Positions 36,461-47,589 of a stretch of DNA of 64,000 nucleotides are shown piece by piece. Numbering within the stretch: position 1 is the stretch's first letter; each line of letters starts with the position of its first letter. The DNA is from Holacanthus passer (lineage: Eukaryota > Chordata > Actinopteri > Pomacanthidae). Location of the stretch: contig JAFREQ010000093.1 in assembly GCA_025331565.1 (NCBI GenBank), positions 831,001-895,000 of the forward strand, written 5' to 3'. The notes beneath the pieces are model-generated. The model saw only the letters and a list, made by a program, of their open reading frames with translations. It was not told the DNA's origin and searched no databases. A program made the translations under genes and the position numbers.

Positions 36461-38240
36461 TTGTCTTTTAAAAGTTGGAAGAGGAAGATTAGAAAAATAT
36501 GTGAAGTATAATCTCAGTATGATCTGAGAAGTTAAAAAGAGGACGAGATAATGCATTATCACTTTTCTTCTTGACTAAGAAACGGAGAAAAAAAAATGAA
36601 TCTAAGCTTAAATTAAAGAAGAAATTAGGGCATAAGCTCTTGTACATGTAGGAGCACATCACCACATGTTGGTTAAGAGCAACAAAAAACACTGAGCACT
36701 ACACACTGTTTCAGCTTGTCAGCACATTTTTACATTAGATTTAAAGTAGCGAGGATACTCTCATTTTTCATTTATCAAATGTATAGTTAGTTTTTAAGAA
36801 GTTTAAGCAATACAACATATAAGCAAACTGGACAACAAACTCTCTATACACAGATCAGACTGTGATTACAGGGTTCATGGTGCAGGTAATAACTTTAGAT
36901 TCATCTCCAGATTTTTACAAAATATGTCCAAAGCCACATGTAGTGTAGTTGTCTGAAAAGATTTAGACATCAATGAAGATATGTCTTCTGGATAGAAATG
37001 AGGAAAACACAAGATAATACCTTTCCAGAAAAACTTAAGACATCACCCACCAGCTGCACAAAGACAGAACTACAACTATTCCTCCATCGACAGAAGATAA
37101 TTCAGCGACCTTTTTATTTATTCATTCATCAGTTTTGTCATTTTACAAGCAAAAATGTCAGCATGTCAACACATTCACGTACAAGACAATGCTTTGTTCT
37201 TTGTCCTGTATCCCTGAAGATTTACATTAAGACATAAAAGGCTGTGAAACCAGATGTGGCCTTTATGTCAAAGAGGATGAGCCTTTTTGCCAACGAACAA
37301 AAACTCTGTGGAAACAAACTGTAGCTGTGATCGCACCATGAATAGTTACATCCTGTGTCACGAAGAGGTAAAGATTAGATCAAGACTTCTGCTTGGTGGA
37401 TGACTAGTGGACGCACTGTTAAACCGCAGTCTTCCTATTTTCATCTGACCTCTCCACATGTTCATGAGAAACTATACTTGGGCTTATACATAAGTGACAT
37501 TTCTCACAGGTTTTCTGCTGTTACAGACTTGAACTTCTCTCCTCAAAGTCCAGACCAAGATCAGAATCTGGACCAAAGTGCAACTTAATCCTTAATCAGA
37601 CCTTGCGTCACTGACTACATTAATGCAATGTAGTGATGTGCTTTGTGTACCATGTTTATGTGTGTGTATGTTTGTGTGCTCTTTTGGAATGTAGAAAAGT
37701 TTTGTAAAGATATGGACAACTTATAGCCACTGATTTACGTTGTGGGGATAGTGGTGGTATTCTTCCAGGATTCTGATGTTCTGCAAAATTCATAGGTGAA
37801 CTTTTTACTGACAAGGTCTGAGTACCATTGTTGTAAACTATAGAGGTAACCCCTAACCTCGTCTTTCTGAAAAGGATTTGAAAGACATGTGCTTTGAAAA
37901 AATAAAAAGTTCCAAAGTAAACTCTAAAAATGGTTGCATGGTGAAACCTGAGCGGAGCTGAAGAGGATCCTTCTCTTCTCAGTCCGGGCAAACCTGCTCT
38001 AAATAATGCCTTAATATCTTCTCAGTGAAAAAATGATTTCCTCAGTAGCCTGTGCAGACAGCACAAGAAACGAAATACTGACTCTGCCTTCCTGTGGAAA
38101 AATATCATATGTATTTCTAGAGCAAAAGCAGGATTTACAGTTGTTCGGAGCCACAGTTTTCTTGCAGCCAGCATCTCGTGGCCATTCAGGTGCTTTCAGA
38201 CAGCAAATTCTGACCCCTACTTCTGCCCCCGTGCTGAAAG
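36461..38240. other. Intergenic DNA between SNAD-like genes 1 and 2
   Basis: No coding exon or complete mobile element seen. AT-rich with short unsupported open frames on both strands. Confidence 0.5.
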
Positions 38241-38259
38241 GGCAGCAGCAGAGCCAAGC

Positions 38260-38265
38260 TTTAAT
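38260..38265 (-). terminator. Poly(A) signal, probably of SNAD-like gene 2
   Basis: Second copy of the conserved TTCTTTCTGATTAAAGCTT block. It lies about 1.25 kb past the stop codon of the gene at 39.5 kb. Two repeats fill much of the gap (38364-38677 and 39215-39440), which would explain the distance. Confidence 0.5.
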
Positions 38266-38363
38266 CAGAAAGAACAGAAACTCAGAGGATTTGGTTTTGA
38301 GTACAGTGACATAAGTCCTTTAAATACTGAGGTTAATAACATCCAGGTTTAATATTTTATAAG

Positions 38364-38677
38364 TAGTTCTGTCAAACGATTAAAATCTTTAATCACATTA
38401 ATCACAGAGTTGCTGTGGATTAATTTCGATTAATCATGATTAAATATCATTCATTTTTAATCTGTATTAATCGTGTTTCAATTTGCATGAGCAAACAGAC
38501 TCAAGAAAGAAGGGAATATATCTACTTGGACAAACTGTCCGAAATGCGTTGCCAGAGACATTTCAGGGACTTTGAGTCACTCTGCGCTGCAGACGGGTGA
38601 ATAGCGTTAAAATTTTGAATCAGATTAATCATGATGATGGATTAATCTGCGTTAACGCGTCGATTTTGACAGCCCTA
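38364..38677. mobile_element. hAT-like MITE with 8-bp target duplication
   Basis: The left end TAGTTCTGTCAAACGATTAAAA and the right end, read in reverse as TAGGGCTGTCAAAATCGACG, form terminal inverted repeats. Flanks TTTATAAG and ATTATAAG match in 7 of 8 bases, as expected for a hAT 8-bp duplication. The interior is rich in ATTAATC words and non-coding. Confidence 0.75.
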
Positions 38678-39214
38678 ATTATAAGTAAATGTAAAATTAT
38701 TCTTTGACTTCTATGTAACATGGTGGTGTGGTGTTATGCTTTATTCTCAGAGCTACAGTTACAGCTTAGGGTAAAATAAATCACTTTTTCACTGTCCACC
38801 AAATCCCAGGTTTCTCTTTTTAATTTGTTAAATTGTTTTGTTTATATCGGATCATTTAATACCGTTACTCATTTTATCATGTGGCTGTTCAAACTCTGAA
38901 TCACATACTTCCCATGGTTCAGTTTGTTTTGATATGTGGACGGGGCAGAAAATGACTCTAAAACTAAAGCCAGACTGAAACTCCTGAAAATGTGAGTGTC
39001 TCTTCTCTGCCGACCAAACTGATTCAGAACATGAAACACGAACAACCTGAAATCAGTCAGTGTTACCATGAACCATTACCTTAATACCTGTGTGTGATGA
39101 AAATAGTTTAAGCTCTGCTGTGGTTTGCAAAAAATAAGTATCTTAGGTGTGTTTGTGTCCTTAGTGTGTAATAAGCTGGTAGTTTAAAGGAGAAAGCTCA
39201 CTGGTTTTCACAGA

Positions 39215-39440
39215 TGAGGACGGGACAGACAAGTGGAGGACCCAGATGCTGACGCAGGACAACACAGGCTGGATAGAAGAGGGCTTTAATAAATCAGTTC
39301 AAAAACATTCTTACATGTCCAAACTGGCAGGGGTGAATGACTGAGCCTGGTAAATGTACTGAGGAGCTGATGAGGGAATAAGGAGCAGGTGGAGCAGTGT
39401 GGAGGAGGAGCAGGTAGGAGCTGATTGGCTGGGGAAAACA
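39215..39440. repeat. Interspersed repeat, copy 2
   Basis: Shares ordered blocks with 8940-9340. It begins about 70 bp after the stop of SNAD-like gene 2, where the paralogues carry their tail-coding DNA. Confidence 0.5.
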
Positions 39441-39508
39441 GTGAGACTTGATGCAGGTTTGTTGTGGAGGACGAATCTACCACAGGCCCTTTTGTGGCTG
39501 AAGCAAAT

Positions 39509-40570
39509 TTATAAGTTGTTGTCAACACACTTCTCTATGATCGACTCATCTTTGCTGATGCATTTGATGCATTGGAATCCATCTCGTTTGTAACAACGGA
39601 ATATGTTGTCAGCAAATTTTGATTTTCCAAGCTGTTTAAGGGCCTGAACTGATTCCTCCTTAGGAATCCTGACTTCACCATGACTGGTCCTGTCGAATAC
39701 TTTAGTAAACACGAAGGCAAATTTCTTCCATTTGGGAATGACCTCATCAATCTGCTTCAAGATATTGTTCTTATTCCCTGGATTTGTACACTTTGCACCA
39801 CATGGAGAAAGGTAAGAGTAGAAGATCAGAAGATGACCCTCACTCTTGTCAGCTAAAGGTTTTATTTTGTCCAGAACGCGTGCCTCTGCATGTTCAGTAT
39901 AATGGTCAAATGATTTAAATTTTGCTACAACCATGTTGGGACCTTCGTACACTTTATCCTCTGACATCGTGTTTTTCACACTGGCAGAGGGGTTTGCATC
40001 AAAGACCTTCTCAAGCTTGTTCTGGTCCAGGTCTGCTGGGATGTTTATGGCCAAACTGAACTGGCCGCCAATGCTGTACCTGTCAAAGCAAACAGACACA
40101 CAGAGTGTTCGCTTGTGTCACAGTATAAGTATAGATAGAATGATGAGTGGAGATGGAGACATATGGATAGTGGGAGAATAAACAGATGGGTTAATGGATG
40201 GGCTTGATTTTAACGTTTAGTTTTTTCACTGATGAACATTTGTCAGTCAACTCTGTTGAGCACTCTGCTTTCAGCTAAATGCTAACATTAACATGCTAAC
40301 ATGCTCACAGAAACAATACTTACGTCATGATTTTAAGCAGATATAATGTTGAGCATAATTAACACTAAAGACAAAGTTTAATCAACTGTATTCACTTAAC
40401 CACAATAAAAGAATGCTCAACAATTTTCGACTTTCTACAAATAGAAACAAATTCACTCACTTGTTTATGATTTGTTTTACAATTTCTGAAAACGGATCCG
40501 CAAAAGTAAAACTGTTTCCAGTGGACAGGATGAAGGCCAGTACCACAGCCATCCGACACACGCCAGGCAT
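39509..40570 (-). CDS. Secreted AID/APOBEC-like (SNAD-type) cytidine deaminase, compact
   Basis: Exons 40461-40570 and 39509-40079 (phase-2 intron, AA|G) give 226 residues. Residues 1-~24 are a signal peptide. The catalytic core has both diagnostic motifs: H100-A101-E102 in the first helix and S-P129-C130-GAK-C134 after the IFYSYL strand. This is the zinc-binding signature of the AID/APOBEC deaminase superfamily. Further shared blocks are YSIGGQFSLA, DKVYEG, FAFVFTKVFD and NIFRC..QCIKC..C at the C terminus. Family knowledge: SNADs are secreted relatives of AID/APOBEC proposed to act in immunity, with cytosine deamination in nucleic acid as the expected activity. There is no basic tail, unlike its two neighbours. 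An upstream exon (41480-41526) ends ATGAAG and splices in frame, so the real start may be two codons earlier (Met at 41485). Substrate and role are inferred. Confidence 0.88.
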
Positions 40571-40829
40571 CTGCACACACATCAATTGATTGATAATGTT
40601 TTAAACATGAGAGGGAACTGAATTCTCATCTTTGACATATTTTCCTACTGTACGTAGCCATTTTTTTTTATGTTTACCCCTCAATTAATATACAAGTAAA
40701 TGATAAGACCCTAGCCTGCCTGTGATGTAACATGCTTTGGTAATGGGCTTCTGCGTGAACACACTCTGGTGTAACTTTAGTCTGAATCATGAAACAACAG
40801 AAAAAACACAGTTCAGAGAGCAGTTTATC

Positions 40830-41100
40830 AAGGGATGCACCAATATGGAATTTCAGGGGCAATAACCAATAATTGTCTGTTTATTGCAGATGATACCAAA
40901 CCAATAATATTAATTTCACAAATGCAAAAATGTAGCGAGGACAGTAAATACAATATATATTGTTTGATCAACAAGTGTATTTTTCTTAATGCAACACCAA
41001 TATTTAGGGAACCTTCAACCATTCCTAGAATAAAGAATACATCAATTTATTATAAGCTTAGATTTAAATATTTATTTTTAAATATACAGACTACTTAATA
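40830..41100. repeat. Probable degenerate interspersed repeat in SNAD-like gene 2 intron
   Basis: AGGGATGCACCAATATGGAATTT at the left edge resembles the end of a widespread 'GATGCACCGATATG' repeat family that I recall from vertebrate introns. The right end is not clear. Confidence 0.35.
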
Positions 41101-41479
41101 CTAGACCTTATCTCCTTTTGACAAGCATGTATAGGCTACAAAATGTTTCTGTGCTGTTGGAATAATTAGTGGTTTTCTGAAGCCCTTGACTCCACTGCTG
41201 CAAACTTTTTACAATAAACTGGCAATGAATAGTCCTGTGGCATCATTCATCCCCTTCTATCATCCTCCCTCTGCTTCTTTTCTTACTTATAGGCCTATGA
41301 TATATCAGCCTCAGGTATATCATGCATCTCCAGTTATGTCACATTTAATATCCTACAACCCTCACGAACACACTGTAGTACACTAGGGTTAAGCACCACC
41401 ACCAACAATAGTTAACACCCAAAAAGACTTGATGGTTTGCAGTCTCAGTTTCCTGAGAGACAAAATGCAGCGTGCTCAC

Positions 41480-41526
41480 CTTCATTATTGTTGTTCAGAC
41501 AGTTAACACAAGGTTAGTCTGAAAAT
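41480..41526 (-). other. 5' exon of SNAD-like gene 2 with possible start codon
   Basis: Acceptor ...GTTGCAG at the upstream edge, donor ATGAAG|GTGAGC at the downstream edge. Splicing to 40570 joins ATG AAG in frame to the ATG of the signal-peptide exon, adding Met-Lys. Confidence 0.5.
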
Positions 41527-42345
41527 CTGCAACAGAAAAGGAACACAGAGAACAATATAATATATACTTTTTCATCATATGGAATACACATGAATACTGA
41601 TTGTTTTACTTGTAAATACTAGTGACATCCACATTTTAATTACTTGATTTTCTTTTCTCATAGGTTTGAAATAAACAGGAAAAAACAACAAAGGAAGCCA
41701 TAAATCAGGCACCATGTGCAGCAGAAGGTGAGTCAGTGTGTTATGAAGAACAGGAGAAAAGGAATATCATATAAAATGACTTTGAATTTGCACGGTCGCT
41801 GTGTTGCGTTGTCTGATGGCTGACACAAACAGATGCAAGTAGGGCTCAGATTGTGATTACATGAACTTATGTCATCATTCTCTGAATTCCTGCCACACAA
41901 ATGAAATTGTTCCTGTCAGACTGTATTTAAAAATACAACAAAAGTAGCAAACAAGTTCAGCTATTGAAGTTTTTTGTTTTACATATATGAATAGTTTGGG
42001 ATCCATGAACTGAGGTCCACAGCAGTAGAACGCAGTGAAAAGGTTCACAAATCCAGACATACGTTGACATAAACTGTATATTTGCTTTATGTTGGAAAAA
42101 TAAAATAACCTCTACAACCCTGTCTCCTAAAAATGGCTTTTTACATACTACTAATTCGTAACAGCAGCTTAAGAAATGTTTTTCATGAATGTATCTGCAA
42201 AGTCGCAAAATGCTCAAACTGAATAGCAATACCTGCTCGGCAGCAACTAAAGCATTACTGCAATTAAAGCATGACTCATATTTTAATGGATATGTTTTAG
42301 CACACACAAAAACAGATTACATGATAGGCTGCTCGTTTCTTTTAC

Positions 42346-42510
42346 CTGTCAGTGGAAAAAGATGTGTGTTGGATGCTCTGGAGCCGTCCTCTTCTTCTGT
42401 TCTCCTCTGAGTGTTCGGAGGTTGAGTTGCAGTGAATACAGCCTGAAGGGACATCTTATAGGGGAGGGGGACAACGGCCACAAAGTGTGGCATCACCTTA
42501 TTTGAACATT
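42346..42510 (-). promoter_or_regulatory. Promoter and first exon of SNAD-like gene 2 (TATA box)
   Basis: Minus-strand TATAAG at 42455-42460, a distal block ATGTTCAAATAAGG..ATGCCACA shared with the paralogues, and a first exon ending CTTTTTCCACTGACAG|GTAAAAG at the lower-coordinate edge. Confidence 0.6.
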
Positions 42511-43430
42511 CAAATTTTCTTAACGTTATTCAAATATTAAAATTTGCAAATAGAGCAGGGAAAGGGGCTTTCAGTGAATTTACAGGGAGACTTTGGCAAC
42601 TAACTAATCAGCACTACCTTCGTTGACATGGAACCACCTTCATCATCACTCTCATCTGCACTCGCTAACACCATCCTGACAACAGCAATGCTCTGCAGCC
42701 AGAACAGAGGAACAGATGATCTGAGCTGACTGACAGCTGTCATTCATACGTTTGCAGTAACCTTTGATCTGATCTCTGCCATGTGCAATGCATGTGTATT
42801 TGATTTTTCCAGCAGCTGTTGTGCTCCCCTACAGTTCTGTGCTACGACTTTATGTGGCTTTTACTCAACTCTGTTTGTGTCATTTCTTTATGTTATGATC
42901 ATTTTCATTTAGCTGTGTGAAGCGTATATGGGAGCTTCTGTCTTGTGTTAGAGAGTGTTTGTGTTTCATGGTGTGATGTTTCAGATGGTTCCTCAGTTTT
43001 TCATAAAGTGCTTCTGGAGTAACAAAAGGAAATAAATACATAATAAATAAATAATAAAAAATAATATAATAATATATATAATAAATAAATAATACTCTTT
43101 CATTGTTATATGTTCACCAGTATAAGACCGAGTTGTTCAGTACGATATAATGTGTGGCAGAGCCATGACATCAGATAAAGAACCTTTGAATATACGTGTC
43201 GTTGTGCTGTATCAGTTTGATTAGCAAAACCTCGAGTATGGCACCATGTCTTTATCTGAAAGTTCAAAAGCATTCAAATTAATTCATGCAAAAAATGAAA
43301 GCGAGAAAAGGAGAATAGAAAGGTGTTAGCTACAGAATGTTGGACTGTTTTGTCTACAGGTTCCAAACCGTGAAATGATATTTGCTATGAAGGGCCTCCC
43401 AAAGACACAGACAGACCAGACTGGGTGCTG
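42511..43430. other. Intergenic DNA between SNAD-like genes 2 and 3
   Basis: No coding exon or recognised repeat family. A very AT-rich (ATAAA-type) stretch lies at 43.03-43.10 kb. Confidence 0.5.
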
Positions 43431-43438
43431 AGCCAAGC

Positions 43439-43444
43439 TTTAAT
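43439..43444 (-). terminator. Poly(A) signal of SNAD-like gene 3
   Basis: ATTAAA within CTCTGATTAAAGCTTGGCTC, the third copy of the family's 3' UTR end, about 600 nt past the stop codon. Confidence 0.6.
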
Positions 43445-44042
43445 CAGAGCAAAGAATCCGAGCATTCACAGAAGTATTATTTGGGTGGAATTACATTCAG
43501 AAATAGTAAGAAGTGTTTATAATCTATTCACCCCAAACATCGTGGCACATTTCTCTCACCTCCGTGATATTATTTTGGCTGCGTTTGATAATAAAAAGTA
43601 TTGATGTCAATACTGAAACCAAACAGTTCAAAATATTTTATAATATATAAGACAACTACCAACAAAATTCTGTCCAACCCAACACAGTAGTTATGTCTAT
43701 TTTTTTTAGTCTGAAAACAGTAGAAAGAGGCTGACGTGTAGCTGGTAGCATATCTCAGTCTTTTGCATTTGGGCATTTGAAGCCCAGAGTCAGACTCGAG
43801 GCCGCTGAGTTATGGCCATTTGAATCAGTCGTGTTGCTGGTGGCCTTTTACAGTTGTTGCATTACGTTGAGTTTATTTGGCAAACTCTTTAATCCACTTA
43901 ATGCACTGAGAACCGTTTGGATGCAAATGCACTTTGTAGGCATGATGGCAGTTTATGCAGATGGAGATTTACAGATTGTAAGCTCGTGCTGCGCTGTCCT
44001 CCACTCCTCCCTCCTCCGTTTCTCCTGTTAACTCTTCTGTCT

Positions 44043-47015
44043 TTACCCCCTTCTCCTATTTTTGCCCCTCGTCTGTGGCTGATTAACTCTGCCCATTTGT
44101 CCACCCACCTGCATTTTCCCCCTGCTCTGTGGCTGCCTACTCTTCCGCCTCCTGTCACGCTGCTTTTCAGCCCCCCCCTGCACCTCCTGGCTCCATTGTG
44201 TTGTCCCTCTGCTCTGCGTTTTCTTCCTCTTATTTGTCTGCTTTTTCTTCTTGCTCTGTGCCTGCTGACTCTTTTGCTTGTTGCCCCCGCCTCTGCATTT
44301 TTTCCCTCCTCTGCGGCCACACTTTCCTACATTCGGTTTGCCGCTGCCACCCTGACCTCCTCCTGTATTACTGCCAACATTTGTATTATGGATCTCGAGG
44401 CCGCTTTGTGAGGGGGAAACTCTGTCGACTCTGTCATTAGTATTTTTGTCATTGTTTTTTTTGCCCCTGCCACGCCTTCGTCTGCGTTTGCCCCCTGTGC
44501 TGCCGCTGCCACCCTGACCTCCTCCTGTATTACTGTCAACATTTGTGGAACCCCCTGCGCTCAGTTCAATATTGGAGCTTTGTTTGCTTCTGTCTCCCCG
44601 ACCACTTTGTGAGGGGGAATCACTTCTGCCTTGTTGAGGCTGTATGAATAAAGGTTGTGAATCATCTGAAAAACAATAGCGGGTGACTTGATTACCACTG
44701 GAGCAGCTCGTGCACTGCACTGCACCTCGTCCGTTGCAACGGAATATGTTGCTCAGACCAATTGATCCTAGCGAACCCTTGTATGTCCCAAGCCGCTCAA
44801 GGGCTCCACGTAGATCCTGCTCAGGTATGGGTTCACCTTCGCGGGGCTTAAATACATTGGAAAACACAACAGCATAGTTATTCCATTGAAGAATCTGATT
44901 TATGCTCTTGAGAATGCTCCACTGACTTGATTCACTTGTACATCTTTTATCACACGGGGAAGCAAGAACGTAGAACAGCAGCAAGTCGTTTTTGTTAAGG
45001 TTTTTGACCAAAGTGTTAAAATGCTCCAGAGTACGGTACTCGGCGTGATCAGCAGCGCCCATGCGAACTGCATCAGGGCACTGTTTCTCAACATCAGCCC
45101 ACGTCATGGACCTTTGACGACATTTTTTCAGAACGTGATGCCATTGCACACGTCCATTAGGACACTGATCCAACACATTGGGCCATCTCAGAACTGTGGC
45201 TGCAACCACCCTTGTGCCTTTGTACACTTCACAATTTAGAATCTCATCCCTCACGTCGTCACCACTGTCAGTCACTTGACTGATATCATACTTTCGGCTT
45301 TTACTGTCGTAAGGGATGCTCACTGCCAGACTGAACATCGGGTATCTTCTGTCAAAGGAAACAGATACACAAAATGTAAAACAATATATTAATGAAGTAT
45401 TGAAATGTAAGAGACAAAACACATTTTTGAACATCAAACTCAAAGAAATTGAATGTAAAACTATTTGTCCTGAACCAGATGCATTTTTTTCTTCATATTG
45501 TTAAATAGAAAGTGGGCATGTGGAAAATCATGAGGGTATATGTTGTGTAATGAAGCATTTGTTCTGTTCGTCTCTGGTGTTGGTTTTATAGTTGTTTGGT
45601 CCATTTGCTTCTGTTTCTGTATTTTATCTTTGATTTAAAGCACATTGTAACTATTGATTTGAAAAGTGCTATACAAGTCTTAGTCAAGTTTACGTAATTA
45701 CTTACGGACCTTCAACCCTCGCCGCCCATGTAGCTTGGTGTGTATCTGCCATAGGAAACAAATACAAAATGTCACTGGTGTGTTTGATCATTTGATACAG
45801 AACAGAAGTTTAGAAAGTCTGATAGATGGAAAGATGCACAGATCATGAAATTGTTAAAAACAAGCTGAGTATTAGAAAGAAACACACAACAGTCCACTGG
45901 ATAATATTAAGATTATACCAGTATAAGTTTCTTCTACTTGCCTAATTCAGTTTACTCAGCATTTTCATGTTTACTGGTTATTTTATTTTTATTTAAGGTG
46001 TTAAATACCTGGCAATAGCTGCCTCGTTCATTTGTTATTATAATCGAACTAAAACAGATGTAACAGGAGTGGTGAAGAAACTATGAGCTTACACAACAGA
46101 CCTCCTCTAAAGTTAATGAAGAAAAGAACAAAGGAAAAACTAAGCAAAGTTTGAGGATCCAGAAACATTTAAAACACCATTATGTGATGATACTCAAATG
46201 GATGTGATCTACTCATCAGAGGCTCGTTCGAGTGACTCAACTTGAATATGGCTGTGCGTCTAGTGTCCAGCAGATCTTTGCTCACTAAGTAGCATTGTGA
46301 TAGTGGGAAACCTGGCAACAGAACTAAGTGAAGGTGTCAGAAGTCAGATTGTTTTCTCAGCATCAAATCATGGGTAGACTAAAGTTTTCAAAGGGGCCAG
46401 AGAATAGAACTCAGGATCAGGCAGAACAAAAGTGACCAGACCTTCAGAAGATCAGAAGATCGAGCTTAGTTCCCTGAGAGATAGAAAAGCTACTTTGTCA
46501 CAGACACAGAATCTGCAAAATAAAGAACGCAAGACTTCAATCAGCAAATCATCTCTGAGGATGAGGAGCACTTTCTAAACCTCTTCTCAGGATGGGAAAC
46601 GAGGCCAACGCTTACTCTTCCTGAAACATCATCTCCACCACTCACTGTTCCCGCCTTTCTCAGCTCAGCTGCCTCTTCCACCAGTAGAGACTGACCTCTG
46701 GTGGCATGTGCTGTGCACTACAATAGACAACCTTAATACAACATCTCCGTATCAGTGTAGGAATATCAGTATTTTAGACTATTCTGAAAATCATACCATC
46801 GGCTTTTCTAAGTACCCTGGTGTACCTTAATACCCTGATACCCCCCAAGCCTAATTATGACAAGTTTTTCTCTCTATGTTCTGGAGAAAGTCGACTCACT
46901 TGTTCAAGACATCCTTCACTATTTGTGCAAGATGGTTCTGGTCCACATCAGCCAGACTGTTTCCAGCAGACGTCAACAACACCAGTGTTAGAGTCGTCCA
47001 GCCCAGGCCAGCCAT
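44043..47015 (-). CDS. Secreted AID/APOBEC-like (SNAD-type) deaminase with WVC repeat insert and long basic tail
   Basis: Exons 46900-47015 and 44043-45348 (phase-2 intron, AA|A) give 473 residues. Residues 1-~22 are a signal peptide; the ATG directly follows CACTCAG. The core has H140-A141-E142 and S-P170-C171-DKR-C175, so the zinc site looks intact. Other family blocks are YPMFSLAVSIP, CEVYKGTRVV, DLLLFYVLASPC, NYAVVFSNVF and NIFRC..QCTSC..C. Residues 93-134, just before HAE, are three 14-residue repeats with Trp at 94/108/122, Val at 97/111/125 and Cys at 101/115/129. Neither neighbour has this insert. From ~270 to the end is a low-complexity tail rich in Lys, Arg, Gly, Gln and Ser, with a duplicated NTGGGQGGSG segment. 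Expected role: extracellular cytosine deaminase of nucleic acids in immunity (inference from the family). Exon joining is well supported by phase and by the paralogues. Confidence 0.87.
45706..45745 (-). other. Candidate poison cassette exon in SNAD-like gene 3
   Basis: A 40-nt segment with acceptor CCTATGGCAG and strong donor GTCC|GTAAGTAA. The acceptor side resembles the start of the real catalytic exon of gene 1. Joined in phase 2 to the signal exon it reads about ten residues and then TGA, so inclusion would truncate the protein. Confidence 0.35.
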
Positions 47016-47589
47016 CTGAGTGTGTTTAACAAACAGCATCAGTAAAGAGGGAAAAAATAAGGAATAACATTACAATACATTAGTCTCAGAATGTATGTAA
47101 TCTGCAGCAGGTTGTTTTTAAAGACAGGTTTCACCACCGCTTACCACTTACAGCTGTACAGAAATACACTGTGCGATTTCATTTTGGTTCAAGCACAAAC
47201 ATGCTCCTTGTTCCAGGGTTTTGAAAGTAGCTACTGATTATTCAACACGTCACTTAAAGTTACTTAAAATGTCAAAATCATCTTCTCACAAGCTAAAATT
47301 TACAAGTAACAAAACTCAAACTCGTTCAGTTGGTTCAAGTGATTCTGCTGCTTCAGTCATACATGGTCTGGTACAACTCACAGCTTATGTTAGCTGATGT
47401 TAGCTGATGTTAGCAAACCTAAAGACATATGGCTGTTAAACGTTGAGTCAGTTCCTTGACTTCATGACTCTTTTCTATTTGTGCTACTGTAAAACTTAGT
47501 TTTATCATGTCATAGAAGAAAAACATTTTAGCGTTTTTTTTCTTGGGCTGTTGATTATTTTCTGCATCAATTAAACTGTTATTTTCTCA

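Noticed and set aside
43898..44320. 140-residue Arg/Gly-rich minus-strand frame starting within the gene 3 tail
   Set aside because: It is a frame shadow of the low-complexity tail of the deaminase gene at 44043-47015, not joined to the signal exon in phase.
44129..44440. Ser/Leu/Pro-rich forward frames opposite the deaminase tails (also 34035-34443)
   Set aside because: They are complements of Arg/Gly/Lys codons, with no independent coding evidence.
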